Source of the DNA: Paramicrobacterium fandaimingii
GTDB taxonomy: Bacteria; Actinomycetota; Actinomycetes; Actinomycetales; Microbacteriaceae
Direction: 5' to 3'
Assembly: GCF_011751745.2 (NCBI RefSeq)
Contig: NZ_CP061170.1
Location: forward strand, 62,001 to 126,000
Length of the DNA stretch: 64,000 nt
The position numbers and the translations under genes are program-made. The notes below the pieces were generated by a model. That model was not told where the DNA came from and made no database searches. It saw only the letters and a program-made list of their open reading frames with translations. Positions 1-8,519 of this stretch are shown in pieces. Position 1 is the stretch's first letter. The number at the start of each line of letters is the position of its first letter.

Positions 1-365
1 AGAGCCTTCTGGACCGTGAAGAATGTGCCCTTGACGTTGATATCGAAGATGGAATCGTGGACTTCTTCGGTCGTTTCCTCCAAGCCCACGATCGCGTTGA
101 TGCCAGCGTTGGCGAACAGTACGTCGAGGCCCCGCCCTCGCTCCTGCACCCGCTCGTAGAGACGATCCACATCACTCGCAATGCTGACGTCTCCGGGCAC
201 CGCAGTTGCGTTGCCGATTTCGGCGACAGCCTTGTTCAGCTCGGTCTCGCGTCTGCCCGTGATGAACACGTGTGCGCCTTCAGTAGCAAGTCGCTTTGCC
301 GTTGCCAGGCCAATTCCCGCATTGCCGCCGGTCACTACTGCCGTCTTACCGTCCAACTGACCCAT
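1..365 (-). CDS. SDR family oxidoreductase (partial, C-terminus outside window)
   Basis: This is the N-terminal 121 residues of a classical short-chain dehydrogenase/reductase, an NAD(P)-dependent alcohol/ketone oxidoreductase of the cytoplasm. The cofactor motif TGGNAGIG lies at residues 12-19, the structural NAG at 86-88 and the conserved helix-4 Asn near residue 110 (DINVKG). The Ser-Tyr-Lys catalytic residues would lie past the window edge. An Arg pair after the second strand (TGRRE) suggests NADP(H) preference. The gene is divergent from a TetR regulator with a palindrome in between, so it is probably that regulator's target. The substrate cannot be told. Confidence 0.9.
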   Translation of the reverse strand, partial: MGQLDGKTAVVTGGNAGIGLATAKRLATEGAHVFITGRRETELNKAVAEIGNATAVPGDVSIASDVDRLYERVQERGRGLDVLFANAGINAIVGLEETTEEVHDSIFDINVKGTFFTVQKA

Positions 366-425
366 CGTGTTCTACTCCCGTTCTTGAGGATGTGATCTGC
401 AACCACAAATTATTTAAGTACTGAT

Positions 426-460
426 CGATACAGAATAGGACATTATCATGTTCTGTATCG
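426..460. promoter_or_regulatory. Inverted repeat, probable TetR operator
   Basis: CGATACAGAA (426-435) and its exact reverse complement TTCTGTATCG (451-460) are separated by 15 bp in the divergent SDR/TetR intergenic region. The related half-site GATACG recurs at 475-480, just before the TetR start. The position suggests control of both genes by the adjacent TetR protein. Confidence 0.6.
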
Positions 461-488
461 AATGGTACGAAATTGATACGATGGGGTC

Positions 489-1100
489 ATGACTCAGGTA
501 AAGGCGCAACCAGGCCGACCTCGCGGATTTGACGCGGAGGCAGTGCTCGAACGTGCGATGCGCGTCTTCTGGGAGCAGGGGTATGAAGGAGCGAGTCTCA
601 GTGATCTCACGGCGGCGATGGGTATCACTCGAACGAGCATGTACGCGGCGTTCGGCAACAAGGAGGAGCTTTTCCTCAAGGCCCTTCAGCGCTACACCGA
701 TGGGCCCGCGTCGTACGCCGTCCGAGCGCTCAACGAACTGACTGCGCGCGAAGTCGCTGCAGCATTCCTCGCCGGGGCGGTCGAGGCGACAACGCATCCC
801 GGAGACCCGTCAGGCTGCCTCGGCGTGCAGGCCGGTCTGGCGGTGGGACCGGCATCTCGACGAACCCAGGAGAGGCTCGCGGCTTGGCGAAACGACGCGG
901 CTGCGCTTCTCGCAGAACGATTTCGCCGCGCACTGAACGAGGGCGATCTCCCGCACGGGGCCGATCCCGGTCTCCTGGGTCGCTATCTCGTGACGGTGGG
1001 GAACGGCATTGCGGTTCAGGCAGCGAGCGGCGTAGAGCGCGAGACTCTTGAGTACGTCGCGGATCTTGCGCTGCAGTCGTGGCCAGGGAGCACGAGGTGA
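489..1100 (+). CDS. TetR/AcrR family transcriptional regulator
   Basis: A 203-residue TetR repressor. Residues 14-60 form the three-helix DNA-binding domain, with a typical recognition stretch (MGITRTSMYAAFGNKEELF) and FW/EGYEGASL before it. The C-terminal half is the alpha-helical ligand domain, related to the AcrR-like regulators that control SDR or reductase genes. It is transcribed away from the SDR gene ending at 365, with an inverted repeat between them, so autoregulation and repression of the SDR gene are likely. The inducer is unknown. Confidence 0.9.
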   Translation: MTQVKAQPGRPRGFDAEAVLERAMRVFWEQGYEGASLSDLTAAMGITRTSMYAAFGNKEELFLKALQRYTDGPASYAVRALNELTAREVAAAFLAGAVEATTHPGDPSGCLGVQAGLAVGPASRRTQERLAAWRNDAAALLAERFRRALNEGDLPHGADPGLLGRYLVTVGNGIAVQAASGVERETLEYVADLALQSWPGSTR

Positions 1101-1221
1101 CTTGCCGGCAATCATCATGGCCCGGAAATGCCGGAGGCGAACCGGGCGCTCTGCCGTATCGCTCGCCGAGATCGCGTACACGGAATGCGGCGGTGACGGA
1201 AAACGCCTAGTTCCTTGTTAG

Positions 1222-1512
1222 TCAGCCGTTCGGATTCGTCGCCGCGCCGTCGAGCCAGAGGGTGTCGCTGGCATCGGTGTGCGAGCCGGATGTCCCGACG
1301 TGTTTGCTGCTTATCTGCGGCCCCTTGGTGATGACGTGCACGAGCGCCATTCCGTGCCCGCGCCCGAGGTCGTAGTCATCTCTCAGCCATTCGAGAATGG
1401 GGCCCGCTTTCGTTCCTGGGCCGAAGCTGCGCTCGGCGGCGCGATCGATGAGCTGACGCGGGGTGAGCCCCGTTTTCGCTTCGATGTTGTCGAGGTACTT
1501 CTGGAATGACAT
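1222..1512 (-). CDS. DUF4287 domain-containing protein
   Basis: A 96-residue protein with the DUF4287 pattern: an N-terminal FQKYLDNIEAKTGLTPRQL segment followed by a G-rich centre (DYDLGRGHGMALVHVI). The start at 1512 is preceded by an AGGAG ribosome-binding site. The frame stays open further upstream, but that part lies inside the end of the preceding MFS gene and looks non-coding. It follows that gene by 50 bp on the same strand, so cotranscription is likely. The family's function is not established; some members are fused to DUF5655. Confidence 0.8.
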   Translation of the reverse strand: MSFQKYLDNIEAKTGLTPRQLIDRAAERSFGPGTKAGPILEWLRDDYDLGRGHGMALVHVITKGPQISSKHVGTSGSHTDASDTLWLDGAATNPNG

Positions 1513-1562
1513 GCGGTTCTCCTCTGAGCTGAATCGCGTCGATGCCCTCAATGAGCATGATC

Positions 1563-2840
1563 CTACGGCGTCGAGCGGCGACGAGCCCAGAGCAGCACGG
1601 GAATCAGAACGAGAGACAGGATGCCGCCGCCGAGCGCGAGCACCTGGTAGCTTGCCCCGGCCATCACAACGCCAGACATCGCTCCGCCGCCGGCACCCGA
1701 CAGCGCGATGAGCACGTCTATCGTGCCTTGCGTTCGAGCTCGATTCGCGGGAACCGTCGCGTCGACGACGAGAGCCGTTCCTGAGATCAGTCCGAAGTTC
1801 CAGCCAATTCCGAGCAGCACGAGGGCGAGAATCAGCATCCCGAGCGAATCTCCGGGTGCGGTCGCCGCGACGACGCCGGCCGTCAGGAGCGTCACTCCAG
1901 ACGCCACGACGAGGGGCGTGCGCCCAAGCTTGTCGACGAGCACCCCTGTGATCAACGAGGGCAGCCACATAGCGCCGATATGAAAGCCGATCACCAGCCC
2001 GACAGCTGCAATGCCGTGGTGGTGAGCGCGCATATGAATCGGCGTCATCGTCATGATCGCGACCATCACGATCTGTGTCAGCACCATTACCGTCGCACCG
2101 ACGTAGGCAGAGATCCCGACGCGCGGGATCGTCAAACGGGACGTGTGCGCGGTTGACGGGTCATTGTCAGCGGAGGCCGCGGCAAGCCGCTTCGCAAGCA
2201 GATACGGGTCGGGGCGAAGAAAGATGAACAGCACGATCCCGGCTGCACCGTAGGCGACGGCGGCGAGCATGAAGGGCCCTGCAAGCACCGGAACTCCGAC
2301 GGCGGCGGCCAACTCGCCGAGCGGTTCGATGAGGTTCGGTCCGACGACGGCGCCCAGGGTGGTGGCGACCATCGCCATGCTCGTTCCGAAGCCGCGTCTG
2401 TGCGGAAGCGCGAGGTCGCTGCCCGCGTATCGTGCCTGCAGGTTCGTTGCCGTGCCCGCTCCATAGATCAGCAAAGAGAGAAAGAGCAGAGGGATGCTGT
2501 CGATGACCGCCGCGACAACGACACCGAGCGCGCCAAGGCCACCGGCGATGAACCCGAAGGCAAGCCCGACGCGGCGGCCGAAGCGCTGCGTCGAACGGCC
2601 GATGAGGTACGCGGCGAGTGCTGAGCCCAGGGTGAAGAGACCGGTTGGAAGCCCAGCGAGACCTTCAGACCCCAACATGTCTTCGGCGAGCAGTGCTCCG
2701 ACAGAGACCCCCGCTGCCAGACCAGTGCCGCCGAGAATTTGGCTCACGATCACGACAGTGAGTGTGCGCTTGTGAACGCGGCCGCGTTCCGACGCAAGGG
2801 TCACGAACGATTCCGAACCGTTGCCCTTTCGCACTCCCAT
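1563..2840 (-). CDS. MFS transporter
   Basis: A major facilitator superfamily permease of 425 residues with about 12 hydrophobic helices. It has a loop-2 motif A-like stretch (GRSTQRFGRRVGLAFG) and its repeat in the second half (GVLVDKLGRTPLVVASG). It probably exports a drug or metabolite by proton antiport. The reading frame is open for another 45 codons upstream, but that part is not hydrophobic and lacks the family pattern, so the ATG at 2840 is preferred even though its ribosome-binding site is weak. Two palindromes lie upstream in the divergent region. The substrate is unknown. Confidence 0.88.
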   Translation of the reverse strand: MGVRKGNGSESFVTLASERGRVHKRTLTVVIVSQILGGTGLAAGVSVGALLAEDMLGSEGLAGLPTGLFTLGSALAAYLIGRSTQRFGRRVGLAFGFIAGGLGALGVVVAAVIDSIPLLFLSLLIYGAGTATNLQARYAGSDLALPHRRGFGTSMAMVATTLGAVVGPNLIEPLGELAAAVGVPVLAGPFMLAAVAYGAAGIVLFIFLRPDPYLLAKRLAAASADNDPSTAHTSRLTIPRVGISAYVGATVMVLTQIVMVAIMTMTPIHMRAHHHGIAAVGLVIGFHIGAMWLPSLITGVLVDKLGRTPLVVASGVTLLTAGVVAATAPGDSLGMLILALVLLGIGWNFGLISGTALVVDATVPANRARTQGTIDVLIALSGAGGGAMSGVVMAGASYQVLALGGGILSLVLIPVLLWARRRSTP

Positions 2841-2915
2841 GGAAAAGAACTTTAGTCGAGGACGGGTTTTGTGGTGCAGGTGGGCGAGCCACCTCGCGTG
2901 AGTCATCCATCGAAG

Positions 2916-2947
2916 TGAGGCCGATGCCTCATGCGTGAGCTGCTCAC
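2916..2947. promoter_or_regulatory. Two adjacent palindromes in a divergent promoter region
   Basis: TGAGGC-N4-GCCTCA (2916-2931) is followed by GTGAGC-T-GCTCAC (2935-2947). The half-sites share TGAG(G)C. They sit between the MFS gene (minus) and the gene starting at 2966 (plus), where a repressor could control both. No regulator gene is adjacent. Confidence 0.4.
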
Positions 2948-2965
2948 CGCGCTCAGCATGGGGGT

Positions 2966-3703
2966 ATGAACGCACAAACGCCGAGAGAATCGGTAGAGAA
3001 GCTACAGGCGAATCGCCGCGTGCTCGATGGCGACGATGAGCGATTCACCGGCTACGGCATTATGGGAATGCCGTTCGCATCTGGGCACTACCTCACCTAT
3101 CGAGACATGGTGACGAGCTCGGTTGGGCCACCGTATCGGGCAATCTGGCACCGGGATCCAAACGGCAGCTGGACGATCAGCACATCCCAGGCACCCGAGG
3201 TCTCATGCCCGCGCTACTTCGGCTCGGCGGCCCGCGTGGAACGGGTGCCGGCAATCGACGTGAGCTGGGTCACGGATCATGATTTTCAGGTGAACCTCGG
3301 CGACGAGCTCTCCTGGCAGATCGCTCTCGCAGCGACGCCTGCGACCCGCGCGATGACGGCAATGGGGAGCACAATGCCCACCGCAGCATGGACGAGCCCT
3401 TCGGTGCTCCGGTCGATGGGACCCATGGCGCGCGCCGTGCTCCGGTCGGGACGTGTTCGCCTCTATGGAGTCACACCGAATGGCCCGCGGTTCAAGGCCG
3501 CCCCGCTTCAGATCTGGCGCGTCGTGGGTACGCGCGCGATGTGGCGGGGGCTCGAACTGGGGGCGCATGCGCCGTTGAGTAATCAGACTCGACTTGCTGA
3601 TTTCTGGCTCCCTCAGCGCGGGCTCTTCTTCATCGGTGACGCTCGATTCAGCGCGGCCCACACGACAACAACGAGCAGTCACGAATCGCGGATCGCATCA
3701 TGA
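2966..3703 (+). CDS. Conserved actinobacterial hypothetical protein
   Basis: A 245-residue soluble protein without a signal peptide or membrane helix. The segment GYGIMGMPFASGHYLTYRD near residues 28-46, then a WHRDPNGSWTI stretch and a Cys-containing SCPRYFGSA, are the recognisable conserved parts; similar proteins occur in mycobacteria and other actinobacteria without known function. Its end overlaps the start of the methanethiol S-methyltransferase gene by 4 bp (ATGA), so the two are translationally coupled and probably act in one process. The alternation of beta-strand-like segments would fit a lipocalin-like barrel, but that is a guess. Confidence 0.7.
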   Translation: MNAQTPRESVEKLQANRRVLDGDDERFTGYGIMGMPFASGHYLTYRDMVTSSVGPPYRAIWHRDPNGSWTISTSQAPEVSCPRYFGSAARVERVPAIDVSWVTDHDFQVNLGDELSWQIALAATPATRAMTAMGSTMPTAAWTSPSVLRSMGPMARAVLRSGRVRLYGVTPNGPRFKAAPLQIWRVVGTRAMWRGLELGAHAPLSNQTRLADFWLPQRGLFFIGDARFSAAHTTTTSSHESRIAS

Positions 3704-4545
3704 GAGCTCCGACACGGCGATTACGATTCGACACGACGGGTCGGGTGCTGGGCCTCGTATACGGAATAGTCGTCTATACGGCATTCATCGCTGTCTTCGC
3801 CTACAGCATTGCATTCATCGAGAATGCCTCGATTGAGGTAGCAGGCATCCAGGTCGTCCCGCGTACCGTCGATGACGGCGGGCCCATGACACCAGGTGTC
3901 CTGTCTGTCGTGATCGACGCGCTTTTACTTTCGCTCTTTGCCATCCAGCACTCGGTTATGGCGCGCTCGACGTTCAAAGTCTGGTGGACGAGATTCGTGC
4001 CTGCACCCCTCGAACGCAGCACGTACGTTCTTCTTGCCACCGCCTGCCTGGCGGCACTGATGTGGTGGTGGCACCCGATCCGCGTCGTCGTGTGGGACGT
4101 CAACAATGATATTGCACACTCCGTGCTCATCCTTGTGTCTCTGTGCGGATGGTTGATTGTGCTCTTGAGCACCTTTCTCATTGACCATTTCGACCTCTTC
4201 GGTCTGAGACAGGTTGTTGCGAATGCGCGGAGACAATCTCAGACGTCCCCGCAGTTTGTCATTCCGTTTTGGTACCGCCTCGTGCGTCACCCGATCTACG
4301 TTGGCTTCCTGATCGCCTTCTGGGCAGCGCCAGTGATGACGACGGGGCACCTGCTGTTCGCAGGCGCAAGCACTGTATACATCGTGATCGGAATCCAGCT
4401 GGAGGAGCGCGACTTGGTGGCTGCCTTCGGCGACGACTATGTGTCGTATCGCAACCGTGTGCCGATGCTGATACCGGGACGTCGGCGTCGCAGGGGCGAC
4501 AGAACCAACACGGCGGAGCTACGCGGTGGCACAATCAAAAGATGA
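3700..4545 (+). CDS. mddA: Methanethiol S-methyltransferase (MddA-type)
   Basis: A 281-residue integral membrane methyltransferase of the NnrU/isoprenylcysteine methyltransferase superfamily. About six hydrophobic helices precede the C-terminal SAM-binding signature, LVRHPIYVGF followed by LEERDLVAAFGDDY. MddA methylates methanethiol to dimethyl sulfide with SAM. The last 25 residues (RRRRRGDRTNT...) are an unusual polar extension past the normal end after VPMLIP. The gene overlaps its neighbours by 4 bp on both sides (3700-3703 and 4542-4545), forming a coupled three-gene unit. A different thiol or lipid substrate cannot be excluded. Confidence 0.8.
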   Translation: MRAPTRRLRFDTTGRVLGLVYGIVVYTAFIAVFAYSIAFIENASIEVAGIQVVPRTVDDGGPMTPGVLSVVIDALLLSLFAIQHSVMARSTFKVWWTRFVPAPLERSTYVLLATACLAALMWWWHPIRVVVWDVNNDIAHSVLILVSLCGWLIVLLSTFLIDHFDLFGLRQVVANARRQSQTSPQFVIPFWYRLVRHPIYVGFLIAFWAAPVMTTGHLLFAGASTVYIVIGIQLEERDLVAAFGDDYVSYRNRVPMLIPGRRRRRGDRTNTAELRGGTIKR

Positions 4546-6095
4546 ACGGGTCCTCGATCGAGGCGCGAAGGGCCGATGTCCTTGCCGGGCTGTCGGTAGC
4601 GATCGATCTCGGCCTCGGCCAGCCCGCCGAGCACATGCTGCGTTCTGCAATCATCGCGTGTCGTCTTGCCGACCGGCTCGGCCTCGGGCGACGTGAACGA
4701 GCGACAACCTACTATGTGTCGCTGTTGATGTGGATCGGCTGCCACGCTGATTCCTCGGAGTACGCTCGCTGGTTCGGCGACGACATTGCGGTTCGCCGCG
4801 ATTCGTACCTTGTCGATTGGTCGGGGCTTCCCTATCTTCGATTTCTCATGGGCAACGTCGCTCGAGGAGAATCGATGCAGCGCCGGGTCCACGTCATGGC
4901 AACCCTCATTCGGGATGCTCGTGGGCAACTCTCTGCGCTCATTCACTCCCACTGCAGCTCCGCCAGTGCGCTCGCTCGGCACATCGGAACCAGTGACGAC
5001 GTCGCGAGTGCGCTGGAGTACACGTTTGAACGGTTCGACGGCACCGGACTGCCCGCGGCCGTCGCTGGTGATGAGATTCCCGTCGAGATGCGCGTTGCCC
5101 AGGTGGCAGACAACGCAGAGGTGCATCATCGAATGTACGGTGTCGCCGGTGCCGTCGCCATGGTGAATGGGCGCCGTGGGGGCCATTTTGATCCGGCGAT
5201 TGTCGACGCCTTCGACAGCGACCCTGACGGGCTCTTCCCCGCTCCTGGCGAAGACTCGTGGAGTTCAGCGCTCGCGTTGGCACCAGACGCCGATCGACCT
5301 CTCGACGATTCAGAACTCGACACCATGCTGCGGGCGATCGGTGACTTCGCCGACCTGAAGTGCCCGTTCGCGTTGGGGCACTCGCGCGCTGTTGCCGAGC
5401 TCGCAGCCCACGCAGCCGCGATACTCGGACTCGATGACTCTGACATCACAACGATCCGGCGTGCTGCGTACGTGCATGACGCAGGCAGGCTCGGCGTGAG
5501 CAACCAGATCTGGTCGAAGTCCGGTGACCTGACAAAGGCGGAGTGGGAGCGCGTCAGAATGTACCCTTACCTCACTGACCGCGTGCTGTCGCGAATCCCG
5601 GGGTTTGGTCGCGTGGCAGTGATTGCGCGGTGCCATCACGAGCACGTGGACGGCAGCGGCTATTCGCTCGGCCTCGCGGGGGCCGCCCTTGGGCGTGCCG
5701 AGCGACTCCTCGCCGCGGCCGATGCCTATCAATCGTCCCGTGAGCCGCGCCCGTACCGTGCGGCGCTGGCTCCACACGCGGGTGCCGAACGCCTGCTGAC
5801 CCGTGTTCGAGCGGGAGCCCTCGACGATGAATGCGTCACCGCCGTTCTCGCCGCAGCGGGGCACGGTGGAACGGTGAGACATGATGATGCATTGACGCGC
5901 AGGGAGACCGAGATTCTTGGGCTCGTGGCGCGAGGCTTGTCGAATCGCGAGATCGCAACACGGCTGGTGATCAGCGAGAAGACGGTTCGCAATCACGTTG
6001 AGCGCACGTACATGAAGATCGGTGCGACGAATCGCGTCGGTGCGAGCCTATACGCGCTGCAACACGGGCTCGTGTCTCCCGGGTACCGGTCATGA
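4542..6095 (+). CDS. HD-GYP-like phosphohydrolase with C-terminal LuxR DNA-binding domain
   Basis: A 517-residue regulator. The C-terminal HD-GYP-like domain carries VHDAGRLG (HD at 312-313) and HHEHVDGSGY (365-374), the metal-binding signatures of cyclic-di-GMP phosphodiesterase-type HD-GYP domains. An N-terminal half holds a degenerate second copy (ERFDGTGLP at 163-171). Residues 449-515 are a LuxR/NarL helix-turn-helix (LTRRETEILGLVARGLSNRE). The ATG at 4542 overlaps the mddA stop (ATGA); a longer reading frame from 4269 would overlap mddA widely and is rejected. It probably couples nucleotide or small-molecule sensing to transcription. No receiver domain is present. Confidence 0.85.
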   Translation: MNGSSIEARRADVLAGLSVAIDLGLGQPAEHMLRSAIIACRLADRLGLGRRERATTYYVSLLMWIGCHADSSEYARWFGDDIAVRRDSYLVDWSGLPYLRFLMGNVARGESMQRRVHVMATLIRDARGQLSALIHSHCSSASALARHIGTSDDVASALEYTFERFDGTGLPAAVAGDEIPVEMRVAQVADNAEVHHRMYGVAGAVAMVNGRRGGHFDPAIVDAFDSDPDGLFPAPGEDSWSSALALAPDADRPLDDSELDTMLRAIGDFADLKCPFALGHSRAVAELAAHAAAILGLDDSDITTIRRAAYVHDAGRLGVSNQIWSKSGDLTKAEWERVRMYPYLTDRVLSRIPGFGRVAVIARCHHEHVDGSGYSLGLAGAALGRAERLLAAADAYQSSREPRPYRAALAPHAGAERLLTRVRAGALDDECVTAVLAAAGHGGTVRHDDALTRRETEILGLVARGLSNREIATRLVISEKTVRNHVERTYMKIGATNRVGASLYALQHGLVSPGYRS

Positions 6096-6226
6096 TGACC
6101 CGGCATCGGGATGCGTTTCGATCGCCGGATTGACTTGGAGCTGTTCCACAGATCTGATGTTCGGCTATGCATCGCGGATCAGTTCAGACATGATTGGAGG
6201 TACTGCATCAACAGCTGGGAGGCTTC

Positions 6227-7726
6227 ATGGAATACGCCATAGCGGGCGGCGCACTCGTGCTGGTCGGGATCATCGCGGCGATTGTCGTTGTCGTTCTGAT
6301 CATCGCCCTGATTATCGCGAAGATGTGGATCAAGGTTGCACGATCAGATGAGGCGCTCGTCGTCTCGGGCAAGTCGAAGAAGAGCAAAGATGAGTCGTCA
6401 CTCGCCGTCATCGTCAATGGCAAGGCTCTCGTCAACCCGCTGACACAGCGTCACGAGATCATCTCCCTGCGATCGCGTCAGGTGTCAATGCAGGCGGAAG
6501 CACAGTCGTACGACGGCGTCACCCTCGAGGTCGAGGCTGTCGCCATGGTGAAGATCGGCTCGACCAAGCAACTCGTGCAGCGAGCAGCCGAGCGCTTCGC
6601 GTCGCAGGACAAGGCGATCGAGCAGTTCACGACCGAGCAGCTGGAAGGCGCCCTGCGCGGCATCGTCGCGACTCTCGCCGTCGTCAGCCTCATGCGCGAC
6701 AGAAAGAAATTCTCAGACCAGATCGCTGCGGATGTCTCGGGCGAGCTCGCGGATCAGGGTCTGATTCTCGATTCGTTCCAGATCAAGGGCATCACCGACG
6801 ATCTCGGTTACATCGCCTCGCTTGGTGCACCGGAAGTGCAGTCCAAGCGTCAGGCGGCGGAGATCGCCGCGACGAACGCCGAGCGCGCGATTCGTAAGCA
6901 GCAGATCACCAACGACGAGGCGAACCTCGTCGAGCAGACGGCGTATGACACGAACGAGGCGGACTCGAAGGCCGAGGTTGGGCAGGCGAACGCACGCGCC
7001 GAGCAGGCCGAGGCGCTTGCCCGTGTGGAGGCCCGCCAGGACGTTCTGCAACAGGAGGCCGAGAACAAGCAGGCGCAGCTCGACGCCGACGTCAAGCGTG
7101 TCGCCGATGCAGCTCAGTACGAGAAGGAGCGGGAAGCCGACGCGAAGGCGTACACGCAGGTCAAGGCCGCAGAAGCCGAAGTGAAGATCGCCGAGAGCGA
7201 GGCTGAAGCGATCAGAGAGCGCGCCAAAGCCGATGCTGAATCCGTGCAGCTCGCGGGTGAGGCGAAAGGCGCGGCAATTCGAGCTGAGGCAGAAGCGCTG
7301 CAGGAGAACCTCGAAGGAATCATCGCCCAGCGCGCCATCGAAATTCTGCCTGATCTCATGGAGCGCTTCGCTCAGGGTTACTCGCGAATCGGAACGATCA
7401 GCGTCATCGGTTCCGGTTCCGGTTCCGGTTCTGACTCGTCTCCAGCGGGAAGCCAGTTCTCTGGTGAATCCGCGTCGGCAATGCGCGGGGTCTTCGAATC
7501 CGTCAAAGAAGCAACAGGAGTCGATCTTGCCAGCGTCATTCAGGGTCGCGTGACGGGCAGCGCCATCGGCGAAGGAATGCGTGAGCCGTCACCGCCGTCA
7601 CCCGAGTCAGAACGTCCGCGCCACGCGCCGTCGACCGATGCAACACCGGATGCTGCCGACGCCGCCGATGCGGCAACGGACAGCCAACCGGGCTCCGGCG
7701 ACGACACGTCGGTTACCGACAGCTGA
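6227..7726 (+). CDS. SPFH/flotillin family protein
   Basis: A 499-residue flotillin-like scaffold of membrane microdomains. An N-terminal hydrophobic segment (residues 5-30, GGALVLVGIIAAIVVVVLI) anchors it. An SPFH/band 7 domain follows to about residue 200, then a long Ala/Glu/Lys-rich coiled coil (about 205-385) with repeated EAE-type heptads. The last 100 residues are low-complexity: a Gly-Ser run coded by tandem GGTTCC, then an acidic, proline-rich tail. The ATG at 6227 has a GGGAGG ribosome-binding site and places the membrane segment at the N-terminus. The gene is monocistronic and ends at a strong hairpin. Confidence 0.9.
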   Translation: MEYAIAGGALVLVGIIAAIVVVVLIIALIIAKMWIKVARSDEALVVSGKSKKSKDESSLAVIVNGKALVNPLTQRHEIISLRSRQVSMQAEAQSYDGVTLEVEAVAMVKIGSTKQLVQRAAERFASQDKAIEQFTTEQLEGALRGIVATLAVVSLMRDRKKFSDQIAADVSGELADQGLILDSFQIKGITDDLGYIASLGAPEVQSKRQAAEIAATNAERAIRKQQITNDEANLVEQTAYDTNEADSKAEVGQANARAEQAEALARVEARQDVLQQEAENKQAQLDADVKRVADAAQYEKEREADAKAYTQVKAAEAEVKIAESEAEAIRERAKADAESVQLAGEAKGAAIRAEAEALQENLEGIIAQRAIEILPDLMERFAQGYSRIGTISVIGSGSGSGSDSSPAGSQFSGESASAMRGVFESVKEATGVDLASVIQGRVTGSAIGEGMREPSPPSPESERPRHAPSTDATPDAADAADAATDSQPGSGDDTSVTDS

Positions 7727-7732
7727 TTTCGC

Positions 7733-7781
7733 GGCAGAGCACTGTGGGCGAGCGCAACGCGCTCGCCCACAGTGCTCTGCC
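7733..7781. terminator. Perfect 23-bp hairpin, bidirectional terminator
   Basis: The arms 7733-7755 and 7759-7781 are exact reverse complements around an AAC loop. They sit between the convergent flotillin and TetR genes, starting 7 bp after the flotillin stop. There is no long T-run, but stem length and GC content are very high. Confidence 0.8.
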
Positions 7782-7795
7782 CCCATGGTGCTCTG

Positions 7796-8434
7796 TCATG
7801 GCTTTCTGGTCGGCGTCTGGAGAATCTGCTGCTCGAGCGTTTCGGAGAGCCATGACACGTACGTCGCCGTGCTCCATCCGCATTCCTGCACAGCATTCAG
7901 GTACATTTCGATGCCCGTCAGCATCCATGCCCTGTCTACCGCCTCGGCCCGCGCCAGGTCGTGCCTGAGTGCGCCGTGCTCCGCGAGCCGGTCGACGAGC
8001 GAGGAGAGCGCTGCGCGGCGCCGGGCATTTCCCTCGGCAGCCATGTCGGAGGCTTCGCCAGTGAGCTCACTGGCGAGCGACAGTGTCGGCATGCTTGCGC
8101 TGAAGAAGGCGGCCGTCCATTCGGCGAAGGCACCAAGTATTGCGGTCGGGCGCCGCTCTGAAGCAATGCGCTCACGCCAGATGGAGGCGGCGGATGACTC
8201 TTCCATCTGCTCGACGATGGCGCGAGCCACGTTCGCCTTCGAGCCGAACGTTGCGTAGATGGTCGGTGCCGAGACATCGGCACGTGCGGCGATCGACGCG
8301 ATGGTGGTCGCCGAGAACCCGCCCGATTCGAACAGTTCGCTCGCGGCATCCAGAATCGCTCTGCGTGTGTGCGCGGCACGGGACTCACGCACGCCTGAAC
8401 GATACCGCCGGGTGGCGACTCCCTGCTTCTTCAT
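7796..8434 (-). CDS. TetR family transcriptional regulator
   Basis: A 212-residue TetR protein. The N-terminal basic stretch is followed by the HTH domain (AAHTRRAILDAASELFESGGF, then ISAPTIYATFGSK-like DVSAPTIYATFGSKANV). The ATG at 8434 has a GAGGGAGA ribosome-binding site; an upstream in-frame ATG adds 11 residues of no pattern. It is divergent from a membrane protein gene at 8520 with an imperfect palindrome between them, so it probably represses that gene. Confidence 0.88.
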   Translation of the reverse strand: MKKQGVATRRYRSGVRESRAAHTRRAILDAASELFESGGFSATTIASIAARADVSAPTIYATFGSKANVARAIVEQMEESSAASIWRERIASERRPTAILGAFAEWTAAFFSASMPTLSLASELTGEASDMAAEGNARRRAALSSLVDRLAEHGALRHDLARAEAVDRAWMLTGIEMYLNAVQECGWSTATYVSWLSETLEQQILQTPTRKP

Positions 8435-8467
8435 GGCGGATTCTCCCTCTGCGCTTGCGCTAAACAT

Positions 8468-8493
8468 ATTCGATATAGCAGACTATAGCGAAT
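8468..8493. promoter_or_regulatory. Probable TetR operator
   Basis: ATTCGATATAG (8468-8478) and CTATAGCGAAT (8483-8493) form an inverted repeat with one mismatch and a 4-bp spacer. It is AT-rich against the GC-rich background and lies between the divergent TetR and membrane protein genes. Confidence 0.6.
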
Positions 8494-8519
8494 TGGTCAC
8501 AGGCGACAGGGGGTCCACA

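Noticed and set aside
4269..4541. Upstream extension of the HD-GYP/LuxR gene
   Set aside because: It would overlap mddA by 270 bp; the ATG at 4542 with the ATGA overlap is the better start.
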